Assembly: GCA_001303415.1 (NCBI GenBank)
Contig: LJTN01000018.1
Location: forward strand, 1-64,000
Length of the DNA: 64,000 nt
Reading direction: 5' to 3'
Source: Myxococcales bacterium SG8_38
GTDB taxonomy: Bacteria > Myxococcota_A > Polyangia > Polyangiales > Houyiibacteriaceae
Made by a program: the position numbers and the translations under genes
In this document: one piece after another, positions 8,590 to 15,346 of the stretch
Layout of the letters: every line of letters begins with the position of its first letter
How positions within the stretch are numbered: position 1 is the first letter of the stretch
The notes under the pieces: generated by a model
The model's database searches: none
What the model was told of the DNA's origin: nothing
What the model saw: the letters and a program-made list of their open reading frames with translations, nothing else

Positions 8590-9732
8590 TCAGACCTTGC
8601 AAATCACCGACGATCCGTGCCCGAAGAGGCCCTGATTCACGGTCACGCCGGCCTTGGCTCCCTCTACTTGGCGCGCTCCGGCTCGTCCCCGCAGCTGCCA
8701 CGTGAGCTCGCAGACCTGGGCGATCGCTTGCGCGGGCACGGCCTCGCCAAAGCAAGACAGGGCGCCACTCGGGGTCACCGCGGCATCGCCCGGGGGGCAC
8801 AGGCCGATCTGCTCGTACCAGTCGAGCTCGAGCGCCGTCGACAGATCGTACACCTCGGCGAGATGCATGTCCTCGGGGCCGAGGCCTGATTCCTCGTAGG
8901 CGGCGTGCGCGATCGATTCCTTGAAGCCGCGTTCGGGCAAAGTCGCTCCGGCCTTCGAATCCGTCGAGAGGTTCGGCATCTCGATGATCGTATTCGGGTA
9001 GACCGGCGTGACCGTGGATACCGCAGCGATCCGCACGGGATTGGTCGCATGCTTGCGCGCGAAGTCCATGCTCGACAGCACGAGCGCTGCAGCTCCATCG
9101 CTGGTTGCACAAATGTCGAGGAGATGGAGCGGATCGGCCACCAAGGCCGAGCCGAGCACTTCGTCGAGCGTCACCTCTTTTCGGTATCTCGCGTTCGGGT
9201 TGTGCAGCCCGTGACGGGCGTTCTTCACCTTCACCGCAGCGAAATCCTCTTGCGTCGCGCCGTATTCGTCCATGCGCCGCCGGGCGTACAGGCCGAAATA
9301 GGTGGGGTTGGTGATCCCCTGCAGGTGGAAACGAAGCCAGTCGGGGTCATCGGGGCGCCGGCCGCCGGTCGGCGCAAAAAAGCCTCTGGGCGCTGCATCG
9401 GCGCCAACCACGAGCGCGACGTCGCAAAGGCCCGCCAAGATGTGCGCCCTCGCCACGCCGATGGCCTGTGCGCCCGTGGCGCAGGCTCCGTACGAGCTCG
9501 AGACCTTCGCACCCGACCAACCAAGCGCTTGCGCGAACGTTGCTCCCGAGACGAAGCCGGGATATCCGTTGCGGATCGTGTCGCCGCCGGCGACCAGCTG
9601 GATGTCCTTCCATTGCAGGCCTGCATCCCTCAATGCATCGCGGGCTGCTGCAACTCCGTAGCCGACGAAGCTCTGGCCCCACTTGCCCCACGGATGCATG
9701 CCCAGGCCTAACACGGCGACGTCCTTGCTCAT
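8590..9732 (-). CDS. Thiolase-like lipid-transfer protein (SCPx/Ltp2 type)
   Basis: A 380-residue thiolase-fold protein of the SCPx/lipid-transfer branch, which either thiolyses 3-ketoacyl-CoAs or, in Ltp2-type members, catalyses retro-aldol cleavage of steroid side-chain CoAs. SYGACATGAQA places the nucleophile-position Cys at residue 84. The E-V-Y-D-L motif and the C-terminal GHGSSVICKV match this branch. Its start overlaps the stop of the DUF35 gene (ATGA), so the two are translationally coupled. Ltp2-type aldolases need a DUF35 partner, which makes this pairing informative. Whether the real substrate is a steroid or another branched acyl-CoA is inference. Confidence 0.85.
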   Translation of the reverse strand: MSKDVAVLGLGMHPWGKWGQSFVGYGVAAARDALRDAGLQWKDIQLVAGGDTIRNGYPGFVSGATFAQALGWSGAKVSSSYGACATGAQAIGVARAHILAGLCDVALVVGADAAPRGFFAPTGGRRPDDPDWLRFHLQGITNPTYFGLYARRRMDEYGATQEDFAAVKVKNARHGLHNPNARYRKEVTLDEVLGSALVADPLHLLDICATSDGAAALVLSSMDFARKHATNPVRIAAVSTVTPVYPNTIIEMPNLSTDSKAGATLPERGFKESIAHAAYEESGLGPEDMHLAEVYDLSTALELDWYEQIGLCPPGDAAVTPSGALSCFGEAVPAQAIAQVCELTWQLRGRAGARQVEGAKAGVTVNQGLFGHGSSVICKV

Positions 9733-10181
9733 GGCGCACCTTCCGTCTCACCCACCGGTTTCCAGCTCCAAGTGAGATAGGCGTGCTCGTCGTCTTCGTA
9801 GAGCGTTCGCAGCACCAGCTCCATGCGCATTCCAGCTCGTAGCGCATCGGCTCCGATGCCGTCGGCGACTCGGCCGAGGATCGTGATCCCCTCCTTTTCG
9901 AGCTCGACCGCGGCGATGGCGAACGGCTCGAAGGGCTCCTCGGCTACGAAGGGTGGAGGCGGCTTGTAGGTCGCGCTCGTATAGGACCAGATCGTCCCGA
10001 TCCGGCTGAGCGGGACTTCCATCAGATCCGCCTCGTCGCAATTGGGATTCCGGCAGAAGGTCCTTTCGGCCGGAAAGAAGTACGTTCCGCCCCCGCGGCA
10101 CTGCGTCCCGAGGAGGCGAGGCTCGAGCGGGTCCATGGTGAACAGGCCTTCGACGGCAGGAAGGGGCGTCTTGTCGGTCAT
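9729..10181 (-). CDS. DUF35 OB-fold/zinc-ribbon acyl-CoA-associated protein
   Basis: A 150-residue protein of the DUF35 (ChsH2 C-terminal-like) family, which binds acyl-CoA and forms obligate complexes with thiolase-like partners. An N-terminal rubredoxin-like ribbon has Cys in GTQC, FC and NPNC (three of the four usual ligands), followed by an OB fold with IGTIWSYT and ERTF-type strands. The frame is open far upstream; the ATG at 10181 was chosen because it is the first start after a KstR-like operator and gives the normal family length. It overlaps the thiolase start by 4 bp. Together they probably form one enzyme complex. Confidence 0.85.
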   Translation of the reverse strand: MTDKTPLPAVEGLFTMDPLEPRLLGTQCRGGGTYFFPAERTFCRNPNCDEADLMEVPLSRIGTIWSYTSATYKPPPPFVAEEPFEPFAIAAVELEKEGITILGRVADGIGADALRAGMRMELVLRTLYEDDEHAYLTWSWKPVGETEGAP

Positions 10182-10198
10182 CGTGAACGCACATGAAA

Positions 10199-10212
10199 TA
10201 GAACGTGTTTCA
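10199..10212. promoter_or_regulatory. KstR-like palindromic operator, copy 2
   Basis: TAGAACGTGTTTCA lies 17 bp upstream of the DUF35 start. It shares 13 of 14 bases with the site at 2455-2468, so the two probably belong to one regulon. The family form is TnnAACnnGTTnnA. Confidence 0.55.
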
Positions 10213-10255
10213 GTCGCCTGCAAGCCGGTTCGCTCGAGGCGCCTGGACCGCCCGG

Positions 10256-10936
10256 TCAGCCCGTCTCGGCATAGCTGGCTTTGGTACGTTCCAGGAGCTC
10301 GGTCAGCTCTTCGCGCAGCGCCTCGAGACTGTCTAGCGTGGCGCGGAGGGTCGGACGACGAAGACCATCGATCTCCTCGATCATTCGTTCGAGACGGCGT
10401 GCGGTCGCAGTGGCGCGCCTGATTGCTTCCACCCGTTCCGCTCCTTCGGGCTTCGGATGAAAGACGGGATTGAAGCGCCGTCGAAGCTCGGTGACCGGCG
10501 CACCTTCCTCGAAAACCGCATGCCGCAGCTCTTCGACCACCGCCGGATCGACTGCGGGGGGCGCCGTTTCTTTCCCAGGTCGTTCGTGAAGCGCCTTGGC
10601 GAAGTACTCCACCGCGTCGCACGTCGGAATGCGCTCGTTGAGGCCATCGCGCTTCAACACGGAAGGCGCGTGCCGCTCGAGAGCGACGTAGGAGCCTGTG
10701 AGCTTGTCGGCCGTCGCCCGTTTGAGCTGAAGCTCGAGCGAGCAATACGAATAGAAGTCGTCGTATCCCCAGTCGAGATAGGCCTCCCGGTTCCGAACCT
10801 CGACCAAGGCCTCGGCCATCATGACCCAGGAACGCTTGAATTCTCGCGCGCGGCGCACGGCATGGACGCGCAGCGCGTCGGCCCCCTGGGCTTCCAGCGC
10901 CTCTGCGAGGTCGCCCAGCCTTTGATGCGTACCCAT
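10256..10936 (-). CDS. Conserved-looking hypothetical protein, helical
   Basis: Not recognised. The 226-residue product is strongly helical and charged, with no signal peptide or membrane segment. A tryptophan/tyrosine-rich patch, DWGYDDFYSYCSLELQLK (about residues 56-73), could be a protein or nucleic-acid contact surface. The C-terminal third (residues about 160-220) has heptad-like Leu/Glu/Arg spacing typical of a coiled coil. Codon use matches neighbours, and the gene has a clean ATG 23 bp from the divergent nucleotidyltransferase gene, so it is probably real. It precedes the DUF35-thiolase pair on the same strand across a 74 bp gap holding an operator. Confidence 0.6.
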   Translation of the reverse strand: MGTHQRLGDLAEALEAQGADALRVHAVRRAREFKRSWVMMAEALVEVRNREAYLDWGYDDFYSYCSLELQLKRATADKLTGSYVALERHAPSVLKRDGLNERIPTCDAVEYFAKALHERPGKETAPPAVDPAVVEELRHAVFEEGAPVTELRRRFNPVFHPKPEGAERVEAIRRATATARRLERMIEEIDGLRRPTLRATLDSLEALREELTELLERTKASYAETG

Positions 10937-10959
10937 CGAGGCTGTATACCATTGACCGC

Positions 10960-11844
10960 GTGCCCAAGGCCAAGCCCGATCGAGAGAACACTCGCCTCCG
11001 CACCGCGCTCGTCGGTGAGCTTGCGCTGAGGCTGGCCAATCAGGTCATCGAGGGATGTGCCGAGCGTGACGTCACATTGATGCCGTTGAAAGGCGTGCTC
11101 CTGCTGGGCAGGTGGCCTGCGTTGCGAGGGCGGCGGGGTCTGGTGGACATCGACCTCTTGGCACGCGCCTCGGATTTCGAGACGGTCACCGGCGTTCTGC
11201 GCGCGTTGGGTTTCGAGCCGACCGTGCAGTCGAGCGCGGGAAGCACGTTTTCGAGCGAAGCGTGGCCGCTCAGCATCGACCTACACCACGATCTCTTTCC
11301 GCACGCCCTCTTTCGAATGTCTACCGAGGGCGTCTTTTCGAGGGCAGAGCTCGACGCGTCGCTTTTTGCCGCACCGGTCGCACGCATGTCCGATGAAGAT
11401 CTGCTCGCACATCTCATCGGCCACTTCGTCAAGGGGCGCGGCACCTTTCGTGAGGACACGAGCCTCGACGACATTCGATGGCTACTGGAGCAAGACCTCT
11501 TTCGGCTCGAGCGCGCAGGTGCATTGGCAGCTCATTTTCGGGAATTAGGTCTCAAGCGAGCCGCCGGGTACGTGCTCGGTCACGACTCGTTCCGAGATGA
11601 GCGCATCCCAAGCGCGGTGCTCGGCTCGCTTAGGCTCTCGCGGCTCGACCGCATCACGATCGCGATCGCGTATCTCGGCACGAAGTCAAACGGCGGCTCG
11701 CCTCGGTGGTGGACACCCCATCTGTTGGACCGCGGATTCCTCGCTGGGTCGCGCTCGCTTTTCACCCACGCGGACGAAGCGCGTCGCCGCTACATCGCAG
11801 CTCTTGCAGAAGGTGGGAAAAGCATGTCGCGTGCGGGCTCGTGA
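10960..11844 (+). CDS. Uncharacterised nucleotidyltransferase family protein (PF14907 type)
   Basis: A 294-residue protein of the nucleotidyltransferase group found beside PqqD and HprK-like kinases in lasso-peptide and other RiPP clusters. The pol-beta-type core is visible as LKGVLLLGRWP followed by GLVDIDLLA (DxD metal ligands, about residues 66-68). IDLHHDLFPH is the third acidic strand. The HFVKGRGTFREDTSLDDIRWLL segment is typical of the C-terminal helical part. The start is GTG. It is convergent with the RiPP-like operon at 11907-15107. Its activity is unproven; nucleotidylation of a peptide or enzyme is a family-based guess. Confidence 0.75.
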   Translation: MPKAKPDRENTRLRTALVGELALRLANQVIEGCAERDVTLMPLKGVLLLGRWPALRGRRGLVDIDLLARASDFETVTGVLRALGFEPTVQSSAGSTFSSEAWPLSIDLHHDLFPHALFRMSTEGVFSRAELDASLFAAPVARMSDEDLLAHLIGHFVKGRGTFREDTSLDDIRWLLEQDLFRLERAGALAAHFRELGLKRAAGYVLGHDSFRDERIPSAVLGSLRLSRLDRITIAIAYLGTKSNGGSPRWWTPHLLDRGFLAGSRSLFTHADEARRRYIAALAEGGKSMSRAGS

Positions 11845-11862
11845 CCGACTAGGAGCATGCCT

Positions 11863-11879
11863 CGCCGTCTCGGACGGCG
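11863..11879. terminator. Hairpin between convergent genes
   Basis: A perfect 7-bp stem (CGCCGTC / GACGGCG) with a TCG loop lies between the convergent nucleotidyltransferase and methyltransferase genes. No clear T-run follows on either side, so it is at best a weak bidirectional terminator. Confidence 0.4.
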
Positions 11880-11906
11880 TGCCATCCGTGAGTTGCATTC
11901 AGACGT

Positions 11907-12683
11907 TCATACGTTGGGGACGAATGTGGCGTAAGAAGTCGGCGACTGAAGCGACACGACGAGCTTTCGATTCAGTGCCTGCGCGTGCTCCGCGAGCTCT
12001 TCGGCCGTAGGTCGGGCCAAGAACCCGCCCCATGATGTGTAGCACAACTCGTTCGCCGCCGATGAGGTGCCTGGCTCGAAGATGCTCAAGAGGATTGGGC
12101 CCTCGGGTGCGATGCGGTCGCACGCACGAAGCAACTCCAGGCGATCCGCCCGCCGAAGCACGTGTCCGAAGCTCCCCCAGCCGAGCAGCACGGCGTCGAA
12201 CCTCGCTTCGCGTCCGAGTCGCAGTCGCGTTCCCTTTTGCAGGAGCACCGCTTCAACGAGATCGTGGTAGCTCGCTTGGTCGATGAGCTCCGAGCCGAGA
12301 ACGCGCTGGCCGATCCGAAACGCCGGCGTAGAGGGCTCGAAGGCATGAACTTGGTAGCCGAGCTTTCGAAGCGCAGCAGCTTCACGCCCGGAACCGGCTG
12401 CGCCGATCAGGATGGATGCGGGCGGGGACGGCAAGCGTCGTGCGAACCATTGCGTCTCCCATGCATAGAGCCCGTCATGATCGTTTTCCCGCCGAAACGA
12501 GGCGTCGTATAGCTCGATTGAAAGCGCCTCCTTTTCGCTGTCGAGGAGCGCCCCCTTCAGGATGGCTCCGGTCCAGGCCTCCACCATGCGCTCCATCCCA
12601 CGCAAGACGGATTGAGCCTGGCGACTTCGCAAAGCCCAGCCTCGAAGCAATCGATATCGTACGCTGGGCCTTTTTCCGGTCAT
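11907..12683 (-). CDS. SAM-dependent methyltransferase-like protein of the RiPP-like operon
   Basis: A 258-residue Rossmann-type methyltransferase-like protein. Motif I is ILIGAAGSGREAAALRKLGY, followed by HAFEPS as the acidic strand-2 turn that binds the SAM ribose. FDAVLLGWGSFGHV is the strand-4 region. The ATG at 12683 was chosen because it overlaps the kinase stop (ATGA); an upstream extension would run deep into the kinase gene. As the last gene of the five-gene operon it may methylate the modified peptide. The target is unknown, and catalytic integrity cannot be judged from motif I alone. Confidence 0.65.
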   Translation of the reverse strand: MTGKRPSVRYRLLRGWALRSRQAQSVLRGMERMVEAWTGAILKGALLDSEKEALSIELYDASFRRENDHDGLYAWETQWFARRLPSPPASILIGAAGSGREAAALRKLGYQVHAFEPSTPAFRIGQRVLGSELIDQASYHDLVEAVLLQKGTRLRLGREARFDAVLLGWGSFGHVLRRADRLELLRACDRIAPEGPILLSIFEPGTSSAANELCYTSWGGFLARPTAEELAEHAQALNRKLVVSLQSPTSYATFVPNV

Positions 12684-13504
12684 GTTCTCTCGAGTAGATC
12701 GAGGAGCTCGTCTGGATGACGCCACGACGCACGCCACGTACGGTTTACGCCGACCAGCGCCCCTAGCGACACTTTCGGCACGAAAAACGAAGCCTCGGTC
12801 CAATACTTGAGGCCGAGGCCGATCGAGATGCGCGCCATCGCCGTCTTTTGTCCACGCTCGATGCGGACGAAACGGACGTCGTGTGCAGAGCTCGGGGCTC
12901 GCTGCAAGGCATGGCCAGGAACGGGGTAGTATGGGGGTGCATCGCCCGGCTGCGACGCCATCGCATCGTCATCGGTATCGAGGCCCTCGAGATAGTCGGG
13001 GCGCCGTGCTCCCGGCCCTGGAGGGTCGAAACGAATCGCGCGCGGCCATCCCCACACGCGCTGGCCGTCGGTGACCACGAACTCGTCGGAGAAATACTTC
13101 CAGCCGCGCCGGACCGCTGCCAGGGCAAGCGAGCTCTTCCCGGCGCCGGACGGCCCGGAAAACACGACGGTCGAGCCATGGGACACGAGGGCTGCCGCGT
13201 GAAAGACCGCAAACCCGCGTTTGTGCCGCGCCAGCGCCAATCGGTAGAGCCGATGCTCGAAACCAGCGACCAGGTCTTCCACCTCGCCATCCGACCACAC
13301 GACTTCCCCGTCCAGCACGATTCGAGGTGACTCGTCGGCGGCGATCACTTCGATGTCGCAGGCGGCCTCGGGTCGCACGAGCGGCGACTTCGCGGCCGAC
13401 CAGTGACGTCGCAAGTAGCGATTCGTTCGCGTGCAAGAGCTTCGTACGCGAACACGAAGGCCGGAAAGAAAGATCTCGTGCTGCTCTAGGGTGCCTCTTT
13501 CCAC
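12680..13504 (-). CDS. HPr kinase-like P-loop kinase of the RiPP-like operon
   Basis: A 274-residue protein resembling the C-terminal kinase domain of HPr kinase and the HprK-related kinases found beside PqqD. Walker A is GPSGAGKSS (residues 117-125), and FSDEFV (about 138-143) is the Walker B-like segment. FAVFHAAALV precedes the P-loop as in HprK relatives. Such kinases phosphorylate a Ser of some lasso-peptide precursors; others are untested. The GTG start at 13504 overlaps the end of pqqD by 19 bp, and its stop overlaps the methyltransferase start. A plausible substrate is a Ser or Thr of the Cys-rich precursor, but this is inference. Confidence 0.8.
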   Translation of the reverse strand: MERGTLEQHEIFLSGLRVRVRSSCTRTNRYLRRHWSAAKSPLVRPEAACDIEVIAADESPRIVLDGEVVWSDGEVEDLVAGFEHRLYRLALARHKRGFAVFHAAALVSHGSTVVFSGPSGAGKSSLALAAVRRGWKYFSDEFVVTDGQRVWGWPRAIRFDPPGPGARRPDYLEGLDTDDDAMASQPGDAPPYYPVPGHALQRAPSSAHDVRFVRIERGQKTAMARISIGLGLKYWTEASFFVPKVSLGALVGVNRTWRASWRHPDELLDLLERT

Positions 13505-13785
13505 GCGATCAGCTTCCGTTGCTCGAGCTGGCCGAGGAACGCGATCACGTCGCGAGTTACGGTCTCACGTTCCGCGTCGACGTATTTCAGAATCTCGGCG
13601 ATGATCTCCTCGATGGATCGTTCGCCGTCGATCATCAACCAAATGCCTGCTGCGGTGTCGTTCAACACCAGCAATTGCGGGCTCTTCTCGTTGCCGTCGT
13701 AGATGACGACCTCGTCGGTGTCGGTGACTTCGTGCGTCAGGGTGTCCCTGCGTTGAGGCACGCGTCGATCGGAAGCGTCAGGCAT
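13486..13785 (-). CDS. PqqD-family peptide chaperone (RiPP recognition element)
   Basis: A 99-residue protein with the PqqD winged-helix fold. LLVLNDTAAGIWLMIDGERS (about residues 38-57) carries the core NDTAAGIWxxxDG signature. This is followed by a helical segment typical of the family, EEIIAEILKYVD. In PqqD-type systems this small protein binds the leader of the precursor peptide and presents it to the radical SAM enzyme. It starts inside the last codons of the radical SAM gene (8 bp overlap). Its position directly after that gene makes it the probable leader-binding partner for the Cys-rich precursor. Confidence 0.9.
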   Translation of the reverse strand: MPDASDRRVPQRRDTLTHEVTDTDEVVIYDGNEKSPQLLVLNDTAAGIWLMIDGERSIEEIIAEILKYVDAERETVTRDVIAFLGQLEQRKLIAWKEAP

Positions 13786-14920
13786 GGCAGCTTCCTTCGA
13801 GCAGGGCGGATCGGGCTCGACACTCCCAACACGAAAGCTTGTCGCCCCATCGCGCGTCGGCCGAGAGCAGGCTTTTCTTCCGCGAGACTACCGGCTCTGC
13901 AGACGTGAGAATCGTTTCGAGGCGAGCCTCATGGATCGACCCAAGCAGCAGGTGCCGGCTGAAAATGCATGGGTACACCTTGCCGTCGTAGCTCACCGCT
14001 GCAGAGCCGCCGAAATCTCGTGGTTTGTCGCTCTCGACGCCCCCGGTCTGGATGCTGGCTGGCTGCGCGTCGCTTTCTTTGGGCATGGGGTGCCCGCGAC
14101 CCACCTCGCGCATTCGATCAAAACGGATGGAGTCGTCCGCCACGCCGAGGCTCCGCAGATATTGGCCGGTCTTCGAACCATGGTGTTGGTTTTCCTTCAT
14201 GGAGATGACACCGACGCGGACGTTCAGACCATCCTCGACCGCACGGCGAATCGCACGCGAGGTGCGTGAATGGCTTCCCGGTGCCTGGGTGATCGCATCA
14301 TGGGTTTGTGGGTCGTGCGAGTAAAAGGAAAACGCAAACGAAGGCGCGAGCTCGCGCAGCTGCTCGTACGTGCTTCCTCGAAGCGCAAGCCCATTTGTAT
14401 AGATCTCGACCCGCGGGATTCCGAGCTCTCTCGCAAGCTCCACCGCTTGGATGCAATGGGGGCTGATGAGAGGGTCTCCACCGGTGAGCTGGACTAGGCC
14501 GAAGCCCAGCGCTTTCGCGTCTTCGAGCACCTCACGGATGTCCGCCCATGCGAGGGCCTCCGTACGGAGGGGCGACGATTCAGCATAACAATGCACGCAT
14601 TGCTCGTTGCACTTCGCGGTGAGCTCGACGAAAAGCTGTCTCCATCCCGAGCCACGCAACACGGTTGCTCGGGTGAGTGGTTGCAACGCCTGCTCCTCCA
14701 GCCGTGTCCGGAGTTGCCCCACCAAAGGCTCGAACCGCGCGAGCGCCTCCCAAACCGATGCCGATAGCCGGCCCTTCGATGCACCGAGCTCGGTCCAGCC
14801 TTCGATTCGGATCTGCTCCGCGCTGCTCAGCTTGATGGCTTCGAGCAATCCCTCGCTCTCCCAGAGAATCCAATCGTTTGGCAAGAAGTAGCCGGTCTTC
14901 TGCCGCTCCATCGGTTTCAT
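13778..14920 (-). CDS. Radical SAM/SPASM peptide-modifying enzyme
   Basis: A 380-residue radical SAM enzyme with CxxxCxxC at Cys104, Cys108 and Cys111 (CNEQCVHC) and a GGDPL SAM-binding motif. The C-terminal SPASM region has Cys in YPCIFSRHLLLGS, CWEC and GSC, ligands for auxiliary iron-sulfur clusters. Enzymes of this build install thioether, C-C or epimer modifications on RiPP precursors. The frame runs on upstream through the precursor region. The ATG at 14920 was chosen because it overlaps the precursor's TGA stop (ATGA) and gives a normal N-terminus (MKPMERQ). The first 90 residues have no motif I recognise. The modification type cannot be deduced. Confidence 0.9.
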   Translation of the reverse strand: MKPMERQKTGYFLPNDWILWESEGLLEAIKLSSAEQIRIEGWTELGASKGRLSASVWEALARFEPLVGQLRTRLEEQALQPLTRATVLRGSGWRQLFVELTAKCNEQCVHCYAESSPLRTEALAWADIREVLEDAKALGFGLVQLTGGDPLISPHCIQAVELARELGIPRVEIYTNGLALRGSTYEQLRELAPSFAFSFYSHDPQTHDAITQAPGSHSRTSRAIRRAVEDGLNVRVGVISMKENQHHGSKTGQYLRSLGVADDSIRFDRMREVGRGHPMPKESDAQPASIQTGGVESDKPRDFGGSAAVSYDGKVYPCIFSRHLLLGSIHEARLETILTSAEPVVSRKKSLLSADARWGDKLSCWECRARSALLEGSCHA

Positions 14921-15107
14921 CCACCGAGGGGCATGCAGGTCAACGGGTTGCAGCCGTTGGGATTGCAGACCCCTGGCATGCACGTCGACGGGCTGCACGA
15001 CGCTTGCGCATGCGCCTTGTTCAGGGTGATCGTCGCGAGAACGGCGGGTGCCGTATACGCTGCAGCCTTTAGAAAGTGCCGCCGCGCTGTTTACCCCGAA
15101 AGTGCAC
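14917..15107 (-). CDS. Cys-x-Pro repeat RiPP-like precursor with Tat signal (apparent frameshift near start)
   Basis: From 15090 to 14917 an open frame encodes 57 residues: TARRHFLK (twin-arginine motif), a hydrophobic stretch, then AHAQA as a signal-peptidase site, then the core. The core after S is five tandem pentads: CSPST, CMPGV, CNPNG, CNPLT and CMPLGG. Every Cys is five residues from the next and each is followed by x-Pro. The TGA overlaps the radical SAM ATG. No ATG, GTG or TTG follows the in-frame TAA at 15091-15093. A GTG at 15107, one frame away, begins MHFRGK; one extra A in the AAA run would join it to TARRHFLK, giving about 63 residues. Alternatively ATG 15135 is in frame but blocked by the TAA. 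Confidence 0.7.
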
Positions 15108-15177
15108 CTAGGTTCCAGCTGACCGGGGCGACCATCGCGGCTCGCCGATAGGCCGGGATTCCGCTCGATGATGCGGA

Positions 15178-15204
15178 ATTGTAGTCAAAAATACTTGTTG
15201 ACAA
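15178..15204 (-). promoter_or_regulatory. Possible promoter of the RiPP-like operon
   Basis: On the minus strand, TTGTCA (15204-15199) and TACAAT (15183-15178) are separated by 15 bp. The -10 box is good, the spacer is short. The region is locally AT-rich compared with its surroundings and lies about 70 bp upstream of the precursor's candidate GTG. Confidence 0.4.
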
Positions 15205-15219
15205 CCGTGTTTCCGAACC

Positions 15220-15270
15220 TTTACCGTAAGACTGTCGGCGGCTGACCAAGAATCCCTCCGACAGGGTAAA
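15220..15270. other. Bulged long hairpin between the RRM gene and the RiPP-like operon
   Basis: TTTACC and CTGTCGG pair with CCGACAG and GGTAAA across a 19-nt loop, giving stems of 6 and 7 bp with a six-base bulge on one side. It lies after the end of the RRM gene and before the operon promoter. It could end RRM transcription or form an RNA structure; no T-run is seen. Confidence 0.4.
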
Positions 15271-15346
15271 TCGGGACTCCTTTGGGGTACGACACAAACG
15301 GGCGCTCGGGCGGGGTTCACACCTCGCCGAGATTTTTCTGTCGTGC

